DNA of 64,000 nt from Diabrotica undecimpunctata (taxonomy: Eukaryota > Arthropoda > Insecta > Coleoptera > Chrysomelidae). A program made the translations under genes and the position numbers. The stretch spans positions 68,151,141 through 68,215,140 of the forward strand of contig NC_092809.1 of the NCBI RefSeq assembly GCF_040954645.1, in the 5' to 3' direction. This document shows positions 23,901 through 34,839 of the stretch, piece by piece (positions within the stretch are counted from its first letter, which is position 1; each line of letters begins with the position of its first letter). Under the pieces are notes generated by a model, which ran no database searches, was not told where the DNA came from, and was given only the letters and a program-made list of their open reading frames with translations.

Positions 23901-23995
23901 TTTTAAATTCTTGTGATAACTTACGAGCCATTACCCCAATTTCAAGAGGTCATGTATTAAAAAAAAAACAAAAAGGGCTTTTTCGGGACACCCTA
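20939..23995 (-). mobile_element. DNA transposon, family not named, 12-bp TIRs
   Basis: Left end TAGGGTGTCCCG and right end CGGGACACCCTA are perfect inverted repeats. If the outer TA is the target duplication, the TIR is GGGTGTCCCG; an 8-bp duplication is not evident. Subterminal copies of AGGGTTCTA (left, about 21063, and inverted twice on the right, about 23690 and 23872) and a degenerate direct duplication at 23620-23960 support a single unit. The gene inside lies on the minus strand. Confidence 0.7.
21443..23358 (-). pseudogene. Transposase-like protein of a second unnamed arthropod TE family
   Basis: Starts at 23358 (minus strand) and continues through 23119-22853, a stop, 22849-22133, a frameshift inside the CLL...LTIDGSTSG region, 22185-21754, a second frameshift, and 21712-21443. 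Total about 630 codons. Conserved-looking blocks are ASIPIVTKERI, VSDRYGLSMRSAAAVASA, DGRKDRTL, CDGTATIIGWKGGVI, LQW-CLL, LTIDGSTSGP, STDQKYLYEI, HSRWLI and HPENLLVSMLFDDR. The set is familiar from many arthropod genomes as a multicopy TE protein, but I cannot assign a superfamily or identify a DDE triad. Confidence 0.65.
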
Positions 23996-24392
23996 AGTAC
24001 AATGTCGTTGCCCAGACTGCAAAACCTCTTATCTAAGTTTCAATAAAATCGTTAGGAGATGTTTATATATGACATTTATATGACAATATATTTCTGATTT
24101 TTAAATACAAGTTTGGAATTTGTTAAATAACTTTTGTTTATTGTATTTCTTAGTTATTTTAATATTTATTTATTTAAAAAAAAAACAAAAAGGGCTTTTT
24201 CGGGACACCCTAAGTACAATGTCGTTGCCCAGACTGCAAAACCTCTTATCTAAGTTTCAATAAAATCGTTAGGAGATGTTTATATATGACATTTATATGA
24301 CAATATATTTCTGATTTTTAAATACAAGTTTGGAATTTGTTAAATAACTTTTGTTTATTGTATTTCTTAGTTATTTTAATATTTATTTATTT
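23959..24392. repeat. 217-bp tandem duplication spanning a transposon end
   Basis: 23959-24175 and 24176-24392 look identical by eye at an offset of 217. Each begins with ten A, then CAAAAAGGGCTTTTTCGGGA. Each unit holds the last 37 bp of the 20939-23995 transposon plus about 180 bp of flank. Identity implies a very recent event or an assembly artefact. Confidence 0.92.
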
Positions 24393-26360
24393 TTATATTA
24401 TATATTACCAAGTCTGAGCGGCGCGGCGCCCGAATGCGGGACATATTTTAGCGCCCTTTAAATCTACTATATCCAATTATTAAATAAATCTATAATTTTT
24501 CATTATTTACTCGTAATTATAACAACAAAAATTTCATGAACTTAAGTTTTATTTTTCTTGTAACTAATTTACCGGTGATGGCAAAAAAATACAATATATT
24601 GGTTAAAACTAGAAATTGTTGCGTTAAATCTAAATTGAATTAAATGGGTGTTTTTCTAAATTTGACTGCAAGAAATTGTTTTATAATATCTTAAAAGTCA
24701 ATTGTATTGACGAGGTCGTACTGTATAGCTAATATTGCGTCATTTTTAACCAATTTACCTAAGAGGTTTAAACTCTACTGAGATGGTCTCTCATCACTGG
24801 GTCAAATGAGGAAATGATATGGACATTTTTAAGGAAATGAGGGAAGAACCCTGAAATGTCAGATATTTTCTGGACAAAAAATTTATAACTGCTTCAATTC
24901 TTTTCACAACGTCATTCCAATATTTTTTCAGTCTTTAAAACCCATAAGTGATGTTTGTTTACAGCTATAGATAATTTTAACATGTTTTTAAAAGTCTTCC
25001 ATGTATTCGTAATAAAAGGTTGACTGCATTACCGGTTTCTTAGGACAGGTGTTCGTTATTATTAAAGTGCGGTATGTGAAAATGGACAACTTTTAAAAAT
25101 TGCGAAGGGCATATCTTCGATAATATTCGTTTGTTTTAAATGCTAAAAACAGCATTATACTTGTGTTAAGATTCGAAATATTTCTAAAAGAAAAAAAATG
25201 TACCGGTCTCTGGGGGCCAGTAACGCACAGACATTACAGTTTAATACTTGGGTGCGAGACTGGTCCTATGGGACCGGCGCATATTTATATATGCATGCTT
25301 GCGCAATTAATCTACGTTTAGTATCGTTTGTATTTCAATAGCAGGTGTGTTTACTTCCGTGTTTTACTAGGCTAAAAAGGACATCTCGCATGTCATGTCA
25401 TGTCAATGTCACGTCTATCTATGACGGAATTAAGAAGAAGATTGGCACGGAAGTTACTAGTTACTTCAGTAGCACATGAAGACGCTACTACTCCCAAAAG
25501 AGTTCTACCTTTTTTTTTGAACCGTCAGGACCTGGAAAGAAAAGGAGAAAATAATGACAAGGATGCTATCATAAATAAAGAGAAACATATTTAAGCAAAC
25601 ATGCAAGTAATATGGTGACCAAAGTAATAAGTTGTTGCAATGAATGTCTTGGACAACCAGGGATGTGTTTATCTTAATTTAATAGTGTTCAGTCTCACTA
25701 TAATTTAGTTCATGTAATTTTTCGATTTTATTTTATTTAGATTCATAGTTGTAATTTTTATAGTTTTTGGGTAAATTTTAGTTTCCATAAATCTATTAAA
25801 AGATTAAAATATTTATTAGTTTTACATATTTCTGGGGAAAATTTTGTCTATTATAATCCGTCCCTTTAAAAAGTATATAAGTACCTGGCAAATTAGTCGG
25901 CTATTGTTGTCGCATCCGCTGCGTCTGCATATGGTTCTGATAAGGATAATATGAATGATTTTGTAATTTATGTTTTTACCCCAAGGTAAAATTATATAGT
26001 TCTTAGTAGCGCCCTCCCATCTACCCGGGATTTCTGTTAGGCATTTGTAATGTATTTTTAGTCGTATCAAACGAAACTCAGTTCTGTAAACATGTATAGT
26101 AAGCAATAAATAGTTCTATGAAAATTGTCGTCGTATATTATTTCAATTTAATAAAATAATATTTTATAGCAAATATATCTCACAGTAAACTAATCGTGGG
26201 TCAAGACAAATAGCATTTATAAAAAATAATTAATTTTTCTGAAACTTTGTTTTTTGTTTAATAACTAAGAACATATTATTTAGTTTACAAATTTTTTTGT
26301 TTTCAAATATCATTATATTAATAAAATATCATGTTTTTATAATACGAATATACATCAATT
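24393..26360. other. Spacer with dispersed TACCGGT-type motifs
   Basis: No gene supported. Related blocks occur at about 25027 (ATTACCGGTTTCTTAGGACA), 25200 (TACCGGTCTCTGGGGGCCAG...GCACAG), 26664 (ATTACCGGTTCCCGACG) and 26712 (TACCGGTCCCGGAGGACCTG...GCACAG). They could be subterminal repeats of a decayed transposon. The ORF at 25400-25594 has no recognisable domain. Confidence 0.4.
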
Positions 26361-26438
26361 AAACTATTCAGAGCGGCAGCATCTAAGATCAGAATAGCCA
26401 TGATAATTGGCAACCTCCGTCGCGGAGATAGCACGTAA
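26361..26438 (+). pseudogene. LINE pol extreme C-terminus
   Basis: Plus-strand reading FRAAASKIRIAMIIGNLRRG followed by a stop and a GAAGAAGAA run, the same terminal peptide type as in the LINE pieces ending near 16746 and 63003. It is a 5'-truncated stub of under 100 bp. Confidence 0.65.
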
Positions 26439-27570
26439 AGAAGAAGAATAAAATATTAAGAAGTCTTCTGTCATTTGATCTTTTAGTTTAACTGTAAAAA
26501 AATGAGGCTGTCTTGGCACTAAAATATTCTTAACAGGAAACCCGATCAAAAAACGGATGACAATGGTAAGTTTTTAAATGTTTTTACTTTTAATAATTGA
26601 TCCTCAAACTCGTATAATTTATATCATAGAACTGTAAAAATATAAAAACTAATTACATCATTACCGGTTCCCGACGCGACGGTCGGTAACACATCATGTT
26701 CGCGCCAAGCTACCGGTCCCGGAGGACCTGTAATGCACAGTTTCGTGGTTTACATATTTGGGAACGCAGCCAACCTGTTAACAAAATATGCGATTGATGT
26801 TTTATGTCTTTTTATAGCCAACGGCAAGTATTGCCAATCAGAAAAACTATTAGAATCGGAAAAAGTTTTATGTATAATTTTGTATCGAATTCCTTACAAC
26901 AAAACCAAAATATGTAATTTTTTGAAATTAAATAAATAAGACACATTCTGTCTGCTTCTTCGCCATTTTTTAGTTTTGTGATAAAGTATTTATTTAGAAA
27001 CTTTCTTTTATCTTGTTTAACCGACATTTTTAATTCCTCATTGCTAATGGTTCTGGGCCATAAACCAAGGTCTTCTGATAAAGAAAGATACTATTAGATA
27101 TCGTATTCTGGCAATTTGTACGGTACAGTACTTATAGAGAATATATGTGTAGAAGTTTCATCCCCTTCCCCACAAAATTACTATCTTTAGTATTTTTAGC
27201 TGATTTCACAATTATATCTGCCTGCTAGTACTCAGGTTCAAGTACATAATCCTTTTTTGTTTTTACTAGCGATGGCAGTCTGGTTAAAAAAGAATATAGT
27301 TTTGGAAACAGATATATAATGAACTGAGAAATATTTTTTTTGTATAACACCTGTGAGGTACTGGTATACTGATATCTGGTCACAAATGACCAATTATCAG
27401 TTATTTTCTGACCTAACTTTATAAACAGCATGTACTTAAATCTATGTAAGGGATTACCCCATGGCTTTCTCTTATTTTATCTATCAACTAATGCACTACA
27501 AATAACATGCAATAATATCACAGCACTATACTTTGCTTTTTACACTAAACTGTGACACATTTACACTAAC
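26439..27570. other. Spacer, nothing recognised
   Basis: ORFs up to about 70 codons without recognisable domains. Includes the TACCGGT motif pair near 26664-26740. Confidence 0.4.
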
Positions 27571-27574
27571 TCAA

Positions 27575-29492
27575 ATGGTTTTTGTCCTTATGAGTCTCTT
27601 CTTTAGTTTAGTGTTGTCACAAGGCGGGGTTGCCTTGACCTGTTCTCTTGACTACTTCGGTTTCCATACGCAGGCCTTGGTGGAGGTTGCGGTTACGGAT
27701 ACACCAATAAGCATCAACAATGTTCCTCAGTACTTTGTTTTGAAATTTCTGGATAATAATGTAGATTACTTGTACAGCCTCAGAGTTGGTACCCAGATAC
27801 TCATACGGCCTCAGTACTTGCTTGCAAATTCATAAATTATTATGAATAGATAATGTTGAATTTTTTCCAATCAGCCAATATAATTTCATATATCTAATAT
27901 CAAGCTCTCCTCTTTTCTTTTTAACATGGACATTAGAGCGCAGCCTCGCATCTAGAGGGATGTCCTAGTATTTTGTTGATGTTGCATAAGGAACTTGGGT
28001 ATCATTTATTCTAACTGAGAAATTTTAAATTTTTTTTATTTGTAAAATAATTGTGTGCAGATTTAATCTCATTTAATTTTATTCGCCATGTTCTGGTCCA
28101 AGTATGTATTGTATTTACTAATGGTTGCAACTTATCAGTCAATTTTTCGCTAGTGTCTCCCATCGCTAGTATAGCTGTATCATCTGCGAAGGAGGCAATA
28201 GTGTTTTGTTCTAACTCTGGAATGTCACACGTATATAATAGGTACAGGACCAGATCTAAAACGGTACCTTGTTGCACGCCAGCTTTGATCTTTGATCATG
28301 CCAGACTTTAGCAAACGCCTGTGCTACCTCTAAGAAGACTGTAGAGCAGTCTTGCTTTCCGTCTAATGTTTTTTCTATTATATTCGTTATTCTGTGAACT
28401 TGATCTATAGTGGAATGTTTATGTCTGAAACCAAATTGATGGTTTGGTCTAAGATTTTTTCTTTCTATTATTGGTTTTACTCTTTTCAATACAAGTTTTT
28501 TAAATAGTTTTGACATTACCGGATGGCGGATATTGGTTGATAGGATGTCGCTTCATTAGAAGGTTTACCTGATTTGTTTTACCATAATGACTTCGGCTTT
28601 TTTCCAAAATCTGGGAACATATTCAAGCTAAAAGCAACATTTATTAGGTTTGTCAGCTTAAATATGGCTTTTCTTCGTAGATTTTTTAATATTACTCGTG
28701 TTATGAGATCTTATCCTGGAGCTTAGGATTTATATTCTCTTTTATCTCTGTTGATACTTCTCTAAATGATGTCAACTTAATTTTTTCTTCCGTTTGGAAT
28801 GGTTCTTTCTATCTCAGTTCTTCACCATCATTGTCGTTGGCTTTGACCGTGTGTCCTAAATGATCTGCAAATCGTTCTGCTCTCTGTTGATACTTCTTTA
28901 AATGATGTCAACGTTATTTGTTCTTCGGTTTGGAATGGTTCTTCCCATCTCAGTTCTTCATCATCATTGTCGTTGGGTTTGAACGTGCTTTCTAAATTAT
29001 CTGCAAATCTTTCTGCTTTTTCTTCATTTCTTCTAGCCCAGTTGCCATTTTCCAACTTGATAGGAGGAGAATCAATAATTGGTCTCTTCATTCTTTTTGT
29101 TGCCTTCCATAACGAATAATCTGTGTTCTGGTCAGCTGTTAAATTACTTAAAAAGGAATCAATTGTTGAATTTTTTATATTCTGTATCCCCCTTTTTAGT
29201 TTTCGTGTAGCATTATTTAGACTAGTTTTGTCTCGTGCAGCTCTGTATTGCTGCTATTTTTTTCTTAACTTTTTTTTTCTACTATGAGTTCTCTGATTTC
29301 TTTTCGATAGATGTTTCCTTTTTTTCTAGAAGTTATTGTGGGAGTATTTTCCCAAGCTAGTTGTTGGATATTTTTTAGAAAAACTTTTATTTCGTCATCA
29401 AGTTGCCTCGTGTTTCCCAATGGCACTGCAAAATTAATTTTGTGTTCAAGGTTAATTTTTAAGCTTTCCGAATCAGTTTTTTTATTATTCAA
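27575..29492 (-). pseudogene. Jockey-like LINE pol relic with internal deletion
   Basis: Minus strand. 29492-29265 and 29091-28828 carry the linker between endonuclease and RT (LAWENTPTITSRKKGN, ERFADNLESTFKPN). 28516-28256 has RT blocks (FKKLVLKRVKPII, NHQFGFRHKHSTIDQVHRI, VFLEVAQAFAKVWH). 28277-28011 has GTVLDLVLYLLYTCDIP and the active-site FADDTAIL. The segment between AFAKVWH and the GTVLDL block is deleted. At 27815-27575 the usual Jockey C-terminus can be read (QLWGCTSN, RNIVDAYWY-like, KPFELV) in shifting frames. The endonuclease is absent. Confidence 0.8.
28746..29018. repeat. 137-bp tandem duplication inside the Jockey-like LINE
   Basis: CTCTGTTGATACTTCT at 28746 recurs at 28883, and the following bases match with several differences over the unit. 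The duplication adds a second copy of the DNDDEELRWEEPFQTEEQI-type segment, and divergence between the copies shows it is old. Confidence 0.85.
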
Positions 29493-29519
29493 TATTGGAT
29501 TGAAAAATATTTGAAATCA

Positions 29520-30605
29520 ATTGTGTTAAAAGAAGGTTTAAAACATTGCAGTACATTGCTATTTTTTATTATATAAAACAATTTTTAAAAATTAGTCAGT
29601 ATTTAATGAAATAAAAAAAATGGGTGCAAAGTTGAATATTTATAGCTAATTAGAAAGATAGAACTTTTGTAAATTTTAATATATATTTACTAATTAAATT
29701 TAATGTGGCCTTTGTACATCACTAAATTAATTATTATAAACCAAAATTTTATTGATATGTCTGTTAATATTATATACAATATGTCTGACTTTTACTGTTT
29801 TGGTGATTACTGACTAATATAATTATTTGGACATAATTATATATTGAACAAAAAGTATAGATTTTAATAACGGTTTATACAAAACTCAAATATTAATTAA
29901 TTTATACTTATTTAAACAAATCACGGTCTACAATTTTCATATGCTCATTACTTGTTTTTTAGTGGGAATCAAATATTATTTACCTTATTTATTATTTTAT
30001 AATTACTGAATAAAATTTGTGTGTATGCAGATACGGACTTTTTGTATTTAATAATATATTTAATAATATAAATTTAATTATTACAGAGAGAAAACAATAT
30101 TAATATATTTTTAACATAACTTGCGTATTTATTATTAACGAGCCATACAAAACGTAATTAAAGCAGGCAAGGGAATAAGCCTTTCTTCTTTCAGATGTTT
30201 AATCACTCCCACACAAGAAAATAAAAATAAATTTTTAATAATCGCATTTTGTATACCTGCTTATTTATTATATATTATTTAAAATATATAATATATTATT
30301 TAAAATTATGTATTATTTAAAACATAGTTAACGCCTTAGTATTCGCTACGAATTTTTGAAAAGTAGTAGTTGTGTACTGTCAAAACGACTGCTTTGTCTT
30401 TTACTTCTTAGCTTGTGTTACTAAAAGTATTTGGGACTAATTAAAGTAAAACACTATTTAATTTAGATTTAAGAAGTATAGTAACTTGTTACAAAATAAT
30501 ATAATAAGTAAAATAATATTATAAACACTGAACAGAACACTAAAAAAGCTATTCTCTACTCTGATATAAAAAGGAAACATTTAGGTAATCCGATATAAGT
30601 TTAGT
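29520..30605. other. AT-rich spacer, nothing recognised
   Basis: About 1.1 kb without supported coding. The short repeat AAAATATATAATATATTATTTAAAA lies near 30280-30330. Confidence 0.5.
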
Positions 30606-31022
30606 TTGGCACTATTCGCATACTGTACGTGTATGCTCTCTGCACAAAAACTTTTTACATCTATAGTAGGAAACAGTCATTTTCCGGTTCGTTTTATGGT
30701 CGCAAAAGTAGCATCTACCATCTCTCTTCCATTCATTGGATTGTTGTCTGTGTTATATGTGCTATAGGAATATTACATAAAAATAATAGTTATTTATCCA
30801 AAGTTATTATTTATCCATGAGAAAATGTTTAAAGCTTCAAACATTTTCTTGTTTTCAGCAGGGTTGTTACTTGTAAGAATCACTAGCGAGTTAATGCCTA
30901 CGATATTTAGTATTGTGTTAAAAATTACCATCAGCTGACGTCTTGTTTTTCAGGAAACATCATAGGAGGATCACAATTGATTAATGACATTAGTCTCGTC
31001 TTTTGTATTGCTTCTTCTTCTT

Positions 31023-32715
31023 CTTCTTCTAATGGCGCTACAACCCTTTGTGAGTCTTGGCCTGCTTAACAATGTTCTTCCATTCTGCCCTGTCGGATAC
31101 TTTCCTTGGCCACTGCCTGATGTTCATGGTTCAAGATCCCTCTCTACGTCGTCTATCCATCTTTTACGGGGCCTTCCTCTTGTTCTGTTTCAAGCTGACC
31201 AAGCCAGTTTAGTCTTTGTGATTTTACAAATCTGACAATATCTGCGCTCTCCATTAGTTCATCCAGCTCGTGGTTCATTTTAATTCTCCACGAACTATCG
31301 CTGCATTGGGTTGGTCCAAATATCTTCCTTAGTATTTTGCGCTCAAATATTCTCAGTTGATTTTCATCAGTGGTTGAGAGGGTCCACGTTTCACATCCAT
31401 ATGTGACCACTGGTCTAATTACTGTTTTGTAGATTCTCAGCTTAGACTCACGATTCAGTAACTTACTTTTCATTAAGTCTTTGTATGCATAAAAGCACTT
31501 ATTACCGCTAAGAATCCGTGCTTGTATTTCTTGACTGATGTTGTTGTTGTCATTTATTATTGAGCCTAGGTAGGGAAAAGTGGAGGCATATTTGTAGGTA
31601 TGGTTGTCTACCTTCAGATTCTCATGTTCATTCGATTTTGTGCACTCCATATATTTTGTTTTACTTTCATTTATATATATAGACCAAACGTAGTAGCTTC
31701 TCGTTTCAGTTCTATAACTTTTTCGCTCAATACCCTTTTGTTGCGGCTTATTATGGCAACATCATCCGCATATGCGCATATTTGCATAGATCTTGTATTA
31801 ATACAGCCGTTTACATCCAGTTTTTTAACAACAGCTTCTAAAGTTAGATTAAAAAGTGTTGTTGATAAGGCATCCCCTTGTCTAACTCCATTTTCAATCT
31901 CAAAGGCCTGCGTCATATCTCCATCTATTCTCACCATAGCTTTGGAGCCCTCCAGAGTCATTCGTATAAGTTTAACCAACTTATTGGGTATCCCTAACAT
32001 AGATAGTTGCTTTAACATCTTTTGTCGATCTACTCCATCAAACGCCTGTTTGAAATCGATATACAAGTTGTAAATAGGTATGTTATATTCAACACATTTT
32101 TCATGTATACCTCTTTACATATGTATTTGGTCTATAGTTGACCTCTTTGGTCTGAAGCCACATTGGTATTCACCAATAATCTCCTCCGAAAACGATTCCA
32201 GGCGGCTATATATAATTCCTGATAATATCTTGTAGATGACATTTAAAACTGTTATGCCCCTATAATTTTTGCAGAGTCGTTTGTCTCCCCCTTTGTACAT
32301 AGGAAGTATGATTCCCACTTTCCAATCTTCTGGGATGACTTCTAGTGTCCATATGCGGTCGATTAGTTTATGGATACGCCTCCATAGCGCATGTCCACCA
32401 TTCTTTATCAGTTCTGCAGTTATTCCATCTGTGCCAGGTGCTTTGTTATTTTTTAGATGTTTTATGACGTTTATCGTTTCTTCCAATGTTGGTTGCTCAA
32501 CTAGTTGTTCTGCTGTGTGGTGAATTATCTCTTCATCTTCGTTTTGTTCTTTTTCTGGGTTTAACAGCTCTTGAAAATGCTCCTTCCACCTTTTCATTAT
32601 TTCCTCTTTTTAGCTGATAATTGCCCCATTTTTGTCCTTGCAGACTGTTGATCTTGTTATGTATCCTTGGGTGCATTGCTTGATTTCCTTGTAAAATTTT
32701 CTAGCCTCTCTTCTG
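31023..32715 (-). pseudogene. RTE-like LINE RT and C-terminus
   Basis: Minus strand. 32597-32115 contains KRWKEHFQELLNP, LKNNKAPGTDGITAELIK, NYRGITVLN and GFRPKRSTIDQI. 32066-31671 contains YIDFKQAFDGVDR, GVRQGDALSTTLFNL and the active-site YADDVAII. 31650-31153 contains FPYLGSIINDNNN, VTYGCETWTLS, RIFERKILRKIFGP and RLNWLGQ. The terminal RPRKRW-type region to about 31030 is frameshifted. About four frame breaks across 1.7 kb, so the copy is fairly young but inactive. Confidence 0.85.
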
Positions 32716-32740
32716 TTATTATAACATATATTATAATATA
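31023..32740 (-). mobile_element. 5'-truncated RTE-like LINE with 11-bp target duplication
   Basis: Flanked by TTTGTATTGCT at 31012-31022 and 32741-32751. The 3' end (left) is a (CTT)n run on the plus strand, i.e. a (GAA)n tail. The 5' end stops in the linker before RT, so the endonuclease is missing. It sits inside a piggyBac-like gene and is younger than it. Confidence 0.85.
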
Positions 32741-33499
32741 TTTGTATTGCTATAAAACGTTAAAATTTCTGGTTTATAATGTTCAACTGTGTCTTTATCT
32801 ATAGCGTCATCATCATGCAGACTTGAAACAAGCAATATAACTTTTTTCTTTTTGTGGATATACGATTCTAAGGTACATGTAACGCCAAAAGTAAAAATAC
32901 TTGATTTTAAGGAACGAGATTCTTCAAGTAATTCAGGTCCCTTTTGTTCTTTGTAGAGGCCTCCACAACAGTCAATCGAAATTCTTTTTTTTTTGTACAT
33001 CAACTAAAGAAATGTAAACGAACCAATTACATATCTACAGTAATGTTACGTGCAGACGTCTTTATTGGCTCACAACTTCATTTGGGGAATTGTCTACTGG
33101 AAATGGACTATCTGGTTGACGGCCCATATAAATTTTGATATCATGTAAACTAAAAATTTTAAGCCCATACTTCGAGGGTTTGCTTGGAATATATTGTATT
33201 TAAGAGCAATTCCCCAAAAAAATCAAGAAGCATTTCATCGTCTGGCACAGATTTCAAAGGGTTATATCCCGATTATCACTTTTCTACGAGTTTGTCAAAA
33301 AATGCTTGGATAGCGGCCATTTTATTTAGATTTCTACGGTCTTTATGATCCATTTTATCGTCAAATCTAATGCATCTTAGAAGAAGGCGAAATCGTGATA
33401 TGGACATGACTAGTATAAATATTTCGATATCTCCGCCATCAGTTTGCCATATATCTTCTGTATTTTATTATAAAAGGCCTACAGTCCATCTAATTTACT

Positions 33500-34390
33500 T
33501 ACCGTTGCACGTCATTATCATTGACAGAGATCGAAGTTGACATAGTTGCCAAAGTATAAAAAAATCCTGAATCCATTTTAAATCAAATAGGTCACATATA
33601 TATTGCAAAAGTGGATTATACAACAAAACAAATTAACATTTAATGCAAATAAATAGAAACAAAACAAGAGTTAAAAAATAATATTGTTAAGAATTTGAGC
33701 CGTTTGTATGCGTCGTTTAAAGATGTAAAATGGAATACTTAAACAAAAACAACACTTTTTTCATTACTTATTAAGTATTAGTCTACACCGCAACTGTCAA
33801 ATAAGTGTTACCAATTTATGCCAAAATATCACCATTGTTCGATTACAGTTACAGTGTGTTCCGAACAAATGTTTTTCATAAAATCGCTTTATAAGGCATT
33901 TATACAAATTAAATAAAACATATTATTGTGTTTTTCTTCAAGTTAACATTAATAGAAATCTTTAAATATTATATCCATGCGTATATAATAAAATATGTCT
34001 AGTGGCTGTAATGCCAGTGTACTCGGCAAAGTGATTCTAAAAAATAACACACCTACCGCCTAAATATTTCGTGTTGGTATCATGTGACCTCACGGGCTAT
34101 GACGCGGATGACGTGCAACGGTATGTAAATTAGATGAAGTATATAAGAGCCCGAATTTTAGATGAGTTTGTAAGCTGTGAATTCGTTGACTCTGATAAAC
34201 ACGTGGTGTTTGCTATTTTGTCTTGCGTATGCTCGGCTTATCAGTCTTCATTGTTATTTGGTAAGAGCAGTATCTAAACACAGATTGTTCTTGAATTATG
34301 GTATTTTTTGTATTTGGGGTGCTTTCTATTAGTTCTACGGTGTCTGTATGTGTTATTAATAGTCGTAAAATGTTGATCGACTTTTATTTT
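33500..34390. other. Spacer between two diverging piggyBac relics
   Basis: No coding recognised. ACGTGCAACGGTAAGTAAAT (minus strand, about 33497-33516) and GACGTGCAACGGTATGTAAAT (plus strand, about 34111-34131) are inverted copies followed by TTAGATG. A TATA-like GTATATAAGAG lies at 34139-34149 upstream of the right-hand piggyBac gene. Confidence 0.45.
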
Positions 34391-34839
34391 ACATTCAAAA
34401 AAATATTTGAGATATCATAACCGTCCCAACGTTAAATTGGATCGAAATGATTTAGAAATATTTTTGGGATTGTTGATTGTGAGCGGATATCACAGTCTTT
34501 CACGTGTAAAACTTTACTGGTCTTTTGATAGGATAAGGAAGTTTAGTTTGTTAATAATAAGATATTAATAAGATTTCTTGAAATAAAGCGGAACATATAT
34601 CTTGAATATAACGATCAGCTAAATTAACATGACAAATTTGCAAAAGTTCGTCCAATGATCGACCTCTTAAACTAAAGTTTTTCAAAATATAAATAGCGTT
34701 TTTAGTCAATACTTATCAATAAATGAACAGGTGGTCTCATACTTTGACCGCCATTCGGCAAAAATGTTGACAAAAGGGAAGATTGTTCATTTCGGGTACA
34801 AAGTTTGGTGCCTTAGCAAGCAAGAAAGCAATTTAACTA

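Larger units (their letters stand above)
30610..33490 (-). pseudogene. piggyBac-like transposase relic, split by a LINE
   Basis: Minus strand. From about 33470: IEDIWQTDGGDIEIF, MSISRFRLLLRCIRFDD, then decayed core, and at 33003-32760 KKKVILLVSSLHDDDAID and KPEILTFYS. A LINE occupies 31023-32740. Coding resumes at about 31010 with TKDETNVINQL, YDVS, TRRQLMVIFNTILNIVGIN, and a cysteine-bearing tail CREHTRTVC near 30640-30670, matching the piggyBac C-terminal Cys-rich region. The reading is continuous across the LINE when one copy of its target duplication is ignored. Many stops. Confidence 0.75.

Noticed and set aside
25400..25594. 64-codon ORF starting MSMSRLSMTELRRRL
   Set aside because: No recognised domain; starts in a repeated ATGTCATGTCA context. 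Insufficient to call.
27533..27835. 100-codon plus-strand ORF with a hydrophobic start resembling a signal peptide
   Set aside because: The minus strand reads as the C-terminus of the Jockey-like LINE here, so the plus-strand ORF is antisense.
30984..31235. 83-codon plus-strand Leu-rich ORF considered as a membrane protein
   Set aside because: It reads the complement of the LINE (GAA)n tail and C-terminus.
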